Assembly (NCBI RefSeq): GCF_965363235.1
Contig: NC_134843.1
Span: 65,883,865-65,947,864, forward strand
From: Mytilus galloprovincialis
Taxonomy: Eukaryota; Mollusca; Bivalvia; Mytilida; Mytilidae
Length of the DNA: 64,000 nt
Reading direction: 5' to 3'
Positions 55,751 through 64,000 of the stretch are shown piece after piece. Positions within the stretch are counted from its first letter, which is position 1, and every line of letters starts with the position of its first letter. A model generated the notes under the pieces. It saw nothing but the letters and a program-made list of their open reading frames with translations, was not told the origin of the DNA and searched no databases. Position numbers and translations under genes: made by a program.

Positions 55751-58700
55751 GTAGTCAGAACTCAGTAATATATGTCACCAATGTGGATTACTATAGCCAC
55801 CTAGACTTCTAAGCTCCATTGGTTAAACCCAATAATCATGGCATGCATAAAAACGTTTTACATTTAGCTGTTGGATGTATCTGACTTGGGCTGGCTGGTT
55901 AAGTCTGCCGTATGAAATGTAATCTGATGCCTTGGGTAGGAAGCTTCATACGATCAGAACTTTAAGGAATTCCTGCCACAATTCTTCCAAGGGGTTGATC
56001 AGTAGCTTGATGTAATCCTCACTTTCTATGGCAATTTACCTCCCCATTCTTCCTCCCTGCTTCTCCACACCTACCATTGAACTTATTTGCCCCTGAAATT
56101 GAGAATGTGGAAGGCCTTTAGGTATGACTTTGCCTGTCTGTCCATAGTTTCATGTACAGAATGCAATCAAAACCTTACGGGACTAAATTATCTTCCAAGG
56201 CTTATCACTACCTTTTTGGTACACAAAATAAAGTGCATTGATCTTATCATTCTATACATCATGTACATCCTTTCCGTGAACATAATATGCTTAAATATTG
56301 AAGGCACAAAATTATATTACACTTGTTAAGAAAATTACATATATTTGGCTAGAAACAGGAATTTAATATTTGATTTAAAAATCTAAATGATGTCATTGTT
56401 AAAATCATCTTTAAAATTTGGAGTTATCTTCCTTTGTCTACAATTGTTGTTAAATCAACTACAACCAACATTACTTTCCACAGATAAATTAAAGCAATCG
56501 TTACTTCAAAAGTGAATGTTGGAGGTCAAAAAAATTTCTCAAAGATATTCTGCATAATATATAAATGTGTATAATATAGTTCAGTAAAATTTATTACTTG
56601 GCTTATTAATTTTGGTAAAATCTTCGTTAATGTATAGAGTATAGATAGGAGGCCGATACCATTTCCACAGTATTTCTGCATACTTTATAGATGTGCATCA
56701 TATAATTTGGATGCATTTTTACAATGTGTCAAAATTATTGCATGGTTCAGGGGCGGATCCAGCCATTTTAAAAAGGGGGGGGGTCCTAACCCAGGACAAA
56801 GGGGGGGGGGGTCCAACTATATGTCCCCATTCAAATGCATTGATCGTCCAAAAAAAAGGGGGGGTTCCAACCCCCGGAACCCCCTCTCTGGATCCGCGCC
56901 TGTGGTTGTCCACCATTTACGAAAATGCCCACCAAATTACATAGTGTTTGGATTTTAACACAACTAATATTAATCGAGGACACGTCCTGAAATATGTGCT
57001 GGTGTCAAATTTACGAAAATTTATAACCTATGAATATTTGCTGTATATGCATCAGTCTCTTTGCAACACATACACATGGACGTTAGGCAAATATTCAATC
57101 GATCAATCTATAAAGCTGACATAGAAATCTTTCATCTGATAAAAATGTTTCAAACTACAAGTTTGGAAGCAAAATGCATACAACTTTTGGAAGTAATAGT
57201 TGAAAGGTTATCATTCAAATCATGATGCTTGAACTACATGATCATGAAGCCTATTCCATGGACAGTGCTTTGGAGACTGACAACTCAACCATAAGATATT
57301 TTTGGATTTTTAGGGGGTGACTGAGATGTATGCTGTGAACCCGCTGACATGGTGTCCTCATTTAGAGACAGTGGCGCCACTTCCGGCTGGTACAACAGTC
57401 CTTGATACAAAAGCACCATGTGAAAAGTGTGGTAACACATCAGAAAACTGGATCTGTTTAGTGTGCCACAGGGTGAGTTTATCTTACTGTTTGTATTGAA
57501 ATACAACACTTGAGAATGGAAATTAGATTTGTAAAGTGTTTAGTGTTTTTATTTAATGGTCCATATAAAATTGAGAATGAAAATGGGCAATGTGTCAAAG
57601 AGACAACAACCCGACCAGCTGGCCCCTAAACAAATATGTATACTAGTTCAGTGATAATTGACGTCATACTAGACTCCGAATTATACACAAGAAATTAAAA
57701 TTAAAAATCATGCCTATTACTACTACATTTTGCAAAGCGTTCAATGCAAGCGGATTCCATACTTATCTCTTATGTATATTTATGCATATTTATATTTATA
57801 TAAATTTAATTTATTTTAATGAAGGTATTCTGTAGCAGATTTGTGAATGAACATATGGTAATGCATGGTGTGGAAGAAGGACATTTGATGTGTCTGAGTT
57901 ACTCAGATCTGTCGGTCTGGTGTTATGGCTGTGATAATTACCTAGATCACCAGGTTAGTGAATGTTCAATGTGTCTGAGTTACTCAGATCTGTTTGTCTG
58001 ATGTTGTGGTTTGATAATTACCTAGATCACGAGGTTAGTCAATGTTAGTCAATGTTCAATGTGTCTGAGTTACTCAGATCTGTCGGTCTGGTGTTATGGC
58101 TGTGATAATTACCTAGATCACGAGGTTAGTCAATGTGTAATGTGTCTGAGTTACTCAGATCTGTCGGTCTGGTGTTATGGCTGTGATAATTACCTAGATC
58201 ACGAGGTTAGTCAATGTTCAATGTGTCTGAGTTACTCAGATCTGTCGGTCTGGTGTTATGGCTGTGATAATAACCTGGATCACCAGGTTAGTCAATGTTC
58301 AATGTGTCTGAGTTACTCAGATCTGTCGGTCTGGTGTTATAGCTGTGATAATTACCTAGATCATGAAGTTAGTGAATGTTCAATGTGTCTGAGTTACTCA
58401 GATCTGTCGGTCTTGTGTTATAGCTGTGATAATAACATAGATCACCAGGTTAGTCAATGTTCAATGTGTCTGAGTTACTCAGATCTGTCGGTCTTGTGTT
58501 ATGGCTGTGATAATTACCTAGATCACCAGGTTAGTCAATGTTCAATGTGTCTGAGTTACTCAGATCTGTCGGTCTGGTGTTATAGCTGTGATAATTACCT
58601 AGATCACCAGGTTAGTCAATGTTCAATGTGTCTGAGTTACTCGGATCTGTTGGTCTGGTGTTATAGCTGTGATAATTACCTGGATCACCAGGTTAGTCAA

Positions 58701-61700
58701 TGAAATTGAAACACAAATTATCCAATGTGTCTGAGAATAATACATGTATTAATTTTTTTTAAAGGCAATCGATGTCATTACTTGCTTTACATGTACAGTT
58801 GAGAACATATTTCCACTTGGAATTTTAAGCAATAGTACTGATGGATGGATGGCTGTTTAACGTCCAGTGCAAATTAATTCACAATCAGGACGAGAACATG
58901 ATAATATGATATGAAAATAAACCCGACTTTGTAATAGATTGATACGTACGCGTAGGTCCGTATTTTTTACCATCTAGTTCACGAGCTTCCATGTCGATCC
59001 GGCCCCACGGATCGACTTTGGGCCTGATCGACTTGGGGCCGGATCAGTTTGGGGACGGAACGACCGGATAGCATAAAACCCTAGTTCACGATGATAAATA
59101 ATCCAAAGGCACATTACTCCAACTCCGAGCAGACAAATCTTTGCTCTTACTTAGAGTCTCATGAGTTGTAATGTAAGAGTGCTTTTGTATCCGACTTTTC
59201 GGAGATAGGCAAAACACGACTTTGAAACTTTGAAACTTTTTATTTCACTAAAGGCCTCACATGAGGCATAATAGTACAATAAATTTAACAAACAATAATA
59301 ATGCATGAACTAACATAATATACATATGAAGTAGGTGTATGCAGATGAAAGAGTAATATCCATATATTATCATTTAAATATAGACATAACAATTTTGCAA
59401 AATTTTGCCAACCCAACATGTACATACTTATCTTGACTATTCATTAAATTTGACAGGCTTACAGTATATTTGTTTTTATACGACCGCAAAAATTTTAATT
59501 TTTTGGTCGTATATTGCTATCACGTTGGCGTCGTCGTCGTCGTCGTCGTCCGAATACTTTTAGTTTTTGCACTCTAACTTTAGTAAAAGTGAATAGAAAT
59601 CAATGAAATTTTAACACAAGGTTTATGACTACAAAAGGAAGGTTGGGATTGATTTTGGGAGTTTTGGTCCCAACATTTTAGGAATAAGGGGCCAAAAAGG
59701 GCCCAAATAAGCATTTTCTTGGTTTTCGCACTATAACTTTAGTTTAAGTGAATAGAAATCTATGAAATTTTGACACAAGGTTTATGACCACAAAAGGAAG
59801 GTTGGGATTGATTTTGGGAGTTTTGGTTCCAACAGTTTAGGAATTAAGGGCCAAAAAAGGGCCCAAATAAGCATTATTCTTGGTTTTCGCACAATAACTT
59901 TAGTATAAGTAAATAGAAATCAATGAAATTTTAACACAAGGTTTATGATCATAAAAGGAAGGTTGGGTTTGATTTTGGGAGTTTTGGTCCCAACAGTTTA
60001 GGAATAAGGGGCCCAAAGGGTCCAAAATTGAACTTTGTGTGATTTCATCAAAAATTGAATAATTGGGGTTCTTTGATATGCCGAATCTAACTATGTATGT
60101 AGATTCTTAATTTTTGGTCCCGTTTTCAAATTGGTCTACATTAAGGTCCAAAGGGTCCAAAATTAAACTTAGTTTGATTTTAACAAAAATTGAATCCTTG
60201 GGGTTCTTTGATATGCTGAATTTAAAAATGTACTTAGATTTTTAATTATTGGCCTAGTTTTCAAGTTGGTCCAAATGGGGGTACAAAATTAAACTTTGTT
60301 TGATTTCATCAAAAATTGAATAAATGGGTTCTTTGATATGCCAAATCTAACTGTGTATGTAGATTCTTAATTTTTGGTCCAGTTTTCAAATTGGTCTACA
60401 TTAAGGTCCAAAGGGTCCAAAATTAAACTAAGTTTGATTTTAACAAAAATTAAATTGTTGGGCTTATTTGATATGCTTTATCTAAATATGTACTTTGATT
60501 TTTGATTATGGGCCCAGTTTTCAAGTTGGTCCAAATCAGGATTCCATATCAAGTATTGTGCAATTATAGCAAGACATTTTCAATTGCACAGTATTGCACA
60601 ATAGCAAGAAATATCTAATTGCACAATATTGTGCAATAGCAATTAATTTTCAATTGGAGTTATCTTTCTTTGTATAGAATAGTAGTTGATAATATATGTT
60701 GGAAATTTGCCAGACATGACTATGATGTCATTTTCTATTTTTATTTGCCAATAACTTTATGTAAATAACTTCATTGGAAATTTGACAATATAAAATGTTG
60801 CTGATGAAGCTTTTTTTCCTTATCTTATCTAAAATGTTTTTAGATAATGTATGTTGGACATTTGCTAGACATGACTATGATGTCATTTTCTATTTTTATT
60901 TGCCAATAACTTTATGTAAATAACGTCATTGGAAATTTGCCAATATAAAATGTTGCTGATGAAGTTTTTTTTTTATTGTTTTATACAATAAACAATGTAT
61001 ATTCACTTTTACTACCAACCAATCTTTACCATTCAGTGATAACAAGCACTTTATTTAACATTTTAATATTTTATGATGTATTTAAAAGAGTAGTTATTGT
61101 TGTAAACTCCATTAGAAATTTGAATTGATATCAGTTTTGGAAAAAGGGAAACGGGGATGTGAAGAAAAAAAAAGGGGGGGGGGGGTTAAATTTTTCTCAT
61201 TTCAGATTTCATAAATAAAAAGAAAATTTCTTCAAACATTTTTTTGAGAGGATTAATATTCAACAGCATAGTGAATTGCTCAAAGGCAAAAAAAAACTTT
61301 TAAGTTCATTAGACCACATTCATTCTGTGTCAGAAACTTATGCTGTGTCAACTATTTAATTTTAGATTTAAAAAGTTTGAGGAAGAAATCTTTAATTGAT
61401 TTGTAAAATCTTGACATTTGTTTTGTGTAAAAAAAAAACATGTAATGTCAAAAATTTGATCACAATCCAAATTCAGAGCTGTATCACGCTTGAATGTTTT
61501 GTCCATACTTGCCCCAACTGTTCAGGGTTCGACCTCTGCGGTCGTATAAAGCTGCGCCCTGCGGAGCACCTGGTTATATATATGATCAGGTATAAACTTG
61601 AGTCTTTCTTGAGTAAAAAAGTTACAATTAAATATATGATGAAATTCATCACCCAGTTCTTGCGAATTACAAAGATCACAAATTCTTTCAGCTCTATTGA

Positions 61701-62555
61701 TACTAAAAAATCTACCAGCTTCAATTGGCAATTTATGGCTACCACATCTAAATTTAATAAGATTATACATCAAGTCAGGTGGAAGTACAGTGAGGTAATT
61801 CTCAAAGTTAAAATCAGATTTATAAATACGGTAATTAATACACGTCGGTGAGTCATATACTTGTAATTTCCAACCTTCTACAAATTTTTCATGAAGTACT
61901 TGCTTTACATTTTTAGACAGACTTATATTTCTTAATACAGATTGGTCATACCAATAATTTCCATAACCACATTCAATTAAAATATCTTTTATATATAATA
62001 ACCATTTAGAATGGTACACATCACCTTCATTCAGGTTATGCAACATATCATACAATGTTCGAGATATTTTCTCTTTTTTGCCATTTAAAATTCGACATCG
62101 CATGTCTTCTTGCTTAGAAATAGGAGTTATCTCCATTTGTCCATAGCTGTTATTTAACAAACTACAAATATGGACAACGGATGATGGCTTCAATTTAAAT
62201 TATTGCATTCCAGTGTGATGTTTTATTTTGAGTCCCTTTCTTATAGTAAATAGTTGTATATTATACTTTACCCATCAGTGCTCATCAGCACTAAAAATGC
62301 ACTTTAAAAAATTATAACTTTGGTTTGCTTGATGCACTTTGTATATCCGGGATAAAGATTGTCTGCCATATCTGCTCTGTATGAATGTAATGTTGCACTT
62401 GAATTTATTTTAATTTTGTGTAAAAAAAATTTTTAGTTGGTAAGCATATTAAGATGAACTTTAATGTATCATCAATATTTTCTTCTTTTTTTCAGCTTCT
62501 CAAGCCAGCGAAAAATGCTGCACATCTTCACAAGTTTGGAGAAGGATTGCAGTGA
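55652..62555 (+). CDS. Stand-alone HDAC6-type ZnF-UBP protein (148 aa)
   Basis: Four phase-0 exons: 55,652-55,750, 57,314-57,472, 57,825-57,953 and 62,496-62,555 (stop TGA). Junctions are 'gacag|gtagtc', 'ttttag|GGG', 'acagg|gtgagt', 'aatgaag|GTA', 'ccag|gttagt' and 'tttcag|CTT'. The product is the ubiquitin-binding zinc finger found at the C-terminus of HDAC6. Visible ligands and neighbours include C47, H49, C69, C72, C81, C84, C89, H96, H100, H106, C119 and C122. R91, W118 and Y120 occupy the positions that in human HDAC6 grip the free ubiquitin C-terminus. The end 'NAAHLHKFGEGLQ' parallels human 'NIAHQNKFGED'. An in-frame TGA 21 nt upstream of the ATG indicates that translation really starts here, so no deacetylase domain is attached to this transcript. 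It could be an alternative-promoter product of a larger gene or a separate paralogue. Confidence 0.85.
56749..56903. mobile_element. hAT-type MITE with CAGGGGCGGATCCAG ends
   Basis: About 155 bp. 'caggggcggatccag' is mirrored by 'ctggatccgcgcctg'. Such ends are common to a widespread hAT MITE group. G-runs and C-runs fill the middle; ORFs across it are spurious. Lies in intron 1 of the ZnF-UBP gene. Confidence 0.8.
57314..57472 (+). CDS. ZnF-UBP gene exon 2
   Basis: 53 codons with 'LTWCPHLETVAPLPAG' and 'CEKCGNTSENWICLVCHR', the first zinc-binding half of the domain. Confidence 0.9.
57565..57720 (-). repeat. R3 and R7 repeat fragments in intron 2
   Basis: 'caatgtgtcaaagagacaac' (R3) is followed by 'ctggcccctaaacaaatatg' (R7). 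Confidence 0.6.
57825..57953 (+). CDS. ZnF-UBP gene exon 3
   Basis: 43 codons, 'VFCSRFVNEHMVMHGVEEGH' then 'LMCLSYSDLSVWCYGCDNYL'. Its last 65 bases and the following donor are the seed of the 81-bp tandem array. Confidence 0.9.
57889..58703 (+). repeat. 81-bp minisatellite derived from exon 3 and its donor
   Basis: Ten units starting at 57,889, 57,969, 58,059 and then every 81 bp to 58,626, with a truncated eleventh at about 58,720. The first unit is the 3' half of exon 3. Each unit encodes MCLSYSDLSVWCYxCDNxLD plus a copy of the CAG|gttagt-type donor. Unit 2 carries base changes and a stop at 57,999, so reading through from the true exon ends there. Units 3-10 stay open in one frame for 214 codons and are nearly identical. 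Confidence 0.95.
58704..59474. other. Intron 3, left part
   Basis: Contains a 'gctgtttaacgtccagtgca' mollusc repeat fragment (58,840-58,910) and, at 59,215-59,300, 'tttgaaactttgaaact', a possible LINE tail on the minus strand. No gene recognised. Confidence 0.5.
59475..61568. mobile_element. 2.1-kb element with ATACGACCGCA ends and internal tandem units
   Basis: Both ends read inward as '(t)ttatacgaccgca'. The left end is a hairpin ('tacgacc…ggtcgta') followed by (GTC)n. Inside are three ~155-bp units (59,570-60,030, 'ggaaggttgggattgatttt'), about four ~120-bp units (60,010-60,540, 'ggttctttgatatgc') and two ~165-bp units ('gacatgactatgatgtcatt'). No coding sequence. A short deleted relative lies at 28,933-29,203. 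Superfamily undetermined. Confidence 0.7.
61575..62193 (-). pseudogene. LINE C-terminal fragment
   Basis: A minus-strand frame with 'NYWYDQSVLRNISLSKNVKQ' and 'ERICDLCNSQELGDEFHHIF' 'NCNFF', the C-x2-C…H…C zinc-binding tail of LINE RT proteins. Different in sequence from the LINE at 19 kb. It begins abruptly near 62,193 and abuts the 2.1-kb element. Intronic and antisense to the ZnF-UBP gene. Confidence 0.75.
62496..62555 (+). CDS. ZnF-UBP gene exon 4 (terminal)
   Basis: After a strong polypyrimidine tract and TTCAG, 19 codons and a TGA stop: 'LLKPAKNAAHLHKFGEGLQ'. Alignment with the end of human HDAC6 supports it. Confidence 0.85.
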   Translation, partial: LLKPAKNAAHLHKFGEGLQ

Positions 62556-62763
62556 CAACTTGTAACATGTGAACAATAGAAACACACGAACGCCTTGCTT
62601 GTCATAGTTCTTTTTTATTGCACATATCACATAAAGTGTATTGTGAACTGCTAATGCACTTTTTGTTATCATCTGTAAAATATTTGTTTTCTCTTATTTT
62701 TGATAAATCGTTGTGTCTATTTGATATAAACTTTGATAGGATGGTTCTTGGACATTCCTTTCA

Positions 62764-62964
62764 GTATTATATCCCGGGAGTCCTATACAGCAGTCAAGCT
62801 GGTTCCAAAACCTCTAATTGGCAACACGAAAAACAGAAGCAAAAATTGTATGGAAGCAAAATGTATTCCTCGTCCAACTGACATACTTAGTGAAAAAAGT
62901 ACAGTGCAGACCAATCCATCTTCCAAGATGACCGCAACTGCAGAACTATTTTATAATTTATCGT
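62764..62964 (+). CDS. Candidate unassigned exon downstream of ZnF-UBP
   Basis: After 'cattcctttcag' one frame stays open for 65 codons to a TAA ('VKLVPKPLIGNTKNRSKN'…'TATAELFYNLS'), and another (phase 0) for 38 codons. It might be an alternative last exon of the ZnF-UBP gene or 3' UTR with chance ORFs. No family recognised. Confidence 0.2.
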
Positions 62965-63401
62965 AAAGTGCAAAAATAAGAAAGGTACGTGTTGGAAACC
63001 ATGATACACATGCGATAAACTTCAGCAAATTTAGCTACTTGGAGATTTCAGTTTATTATTTACCAATCTTATTCAAATACACAGCCCGTGACGGTCGCAT
63101 ACAAGGATCTTACATAGTTGATTTCTGCTTTCTATTCTAGAGATCTGACTTTCGGGATCCTCTGTTTTGTAATAACAGTAGAATAGGGTTATGTCAGATC
63201 TTTGTAAGCAAACATGAACACAATATTTGCATTTTAGTTAATTATTTGCTGACTGCTAATTTGACTGGCTAACAGTTTCTTAATATATTTGGGATTGTGG
63301 TAGAATTTACTGGTATTCCTTGACCAATTAATACATTAGGGAAAATCAGCAATAACTCAGTATTTTTTCTTTGTATACAATTAATACCGGTATATGCAAT
63401 T

Positions 63402-63569
63402 AGGAGATAACTGTATTGTATTTTAAGCTCCGACGGCATCAATTGGGGATTTGATGGTCGCAAATTAAGTTTACTGACGACGCGTTAGCGGAGACAGTAA
63501 ACGGGTATTTGCGACCATCAAATCCCAAATTGATGCCGTCGGAGCTTAAAATACAATATTGTTATCTCC
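63402..63569. repeat. 168-bp foldback element
   Basis: Arms of about 64 bp ('ggagataac…gacggcatcaattgggga' against its mirror). The inner bases also pair ('gtttactg' with 'cagtaaac'), leaving a loop of about 18 nt. A near-complete hairpin of MITE type. No ORF. Confidence 0.9.
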
Positions 63570-64000
63570 ATTCTAATGAAACCGACAGAAAACAACGTTA
63601 AAACATGTATTTAAAATCTGTCATATTCCGTCTGCGCTTGCGCGTACGTCCAATAGCATCAAATTGTCAATTGATGCCATGTAAGAACGTGACGTTATCC
63701 AATCAAAATGAACGTTACAAACGTTGTTGCATTAGAATGTGCAATGTATTGTTATTTTTTTCAATACGGTTAATGTTTGTAAAGCTATTTTTGTGACTGT
63801 GTCAATATATATAGTGTTGTATTTATAATAACTTATACTTTTGCTAACACACGTCTTACTTATAAGTAGTAAGTTAAACAAAACATCATCGAAAGCCTTT
63901 TACGTGAATAAAAAGAGATTTTAGGTATACTTCACGGAGACTCTAACAGGTGATGCATTGTTAGCCTTGTCGACGCATTTGATCCCGTTCTGTTCACTAG

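Noticed and set aside
56693-56958. Overlapping ORFs of about 83 codons
   Set aside because: They run through the G-rich hAT MITE; the glycine/proline runs come from homopolymers.
58059-58703. A 214-codon ORF of cysteine-rich repeats as a separate protein
   Set aside because: It is the in-frame translation of the 81-bp minisatellite derived from exon 3; it has no independent start context or promoter.

Overview
The window looks like nuclear DNA of a marine bivalve, most likely a mussel (Mytilidae). It is AT-rich and intron-bearing, and it is saturated with short dispersed repeat families that I recognise as typical of mussel genomes. No database search was run, so the taxon is an inference.

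Left third, 1-18.6 kb. A multi-exon minus-strand gene can be assembled from splice signals and matching codon phases: six exons from 12,624 down to 4,555, with a possible seventh at 3.5 kb. It encodes at least 487 residues, open at both ends. It has an acidic Ser/Asp-rich linker and a C-terminal stretch weakly resembling a ZU5 domain. Decayed relatives of its first two exons lie at 15.4-18.6 kb. A perfect 130-bp inverted repeat and a tRNA-derived SINE lie in its last large intron.

Middle, 18.3-30 kb. A 5'-truncated LINE with endonuclease and reverse transcriptase pieces (minus strand) sits between two direct repeats of about 380-450 bp. It had landed in the left terminal inverted repeat of a 5.15-kb TA-flanked DNA element. 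That element itself holds an internally deleted hAT element with a BED-finger transposase remnant.

Right-centre, 31-52 kb. A large inverted duplication (arms about 30.96-41.39 kb and 43.53-52.24 kb, spacer about 2.1 kb) carries two head-to-head, intronless genes for 563-residue B-box/coiled-coil/beta-propeller (TRIM-like, RING-less) proteins that are about 94% identical. Comparing the arms exposes insertions present in one and empty in the other. Arm A gained a Tc1/mariner remnant, a composite pair of TIR elements carrying tRNA-Arg-like sequence, and several MITEs. Arm B gained a PIF/Harbinger-like MITE with a TAA duplication and a 0.95-kb element immediately upstream of its gene.

Right end, 55.6-64 kb. 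A four-exon plus-strand gene encodes a 148-residue protein that is essentially a lone HDAC6-type ubiquitin-binding zinc finger (ZnF-UBP). The second half of its third exon, with its splice donor, has been amplified into about ten 81-bp tandem copies running into the intron. The same intron holds a 2.1-kb repeat-rich element and a LINE fragment. A 168-bp foldback lies near the right edge.
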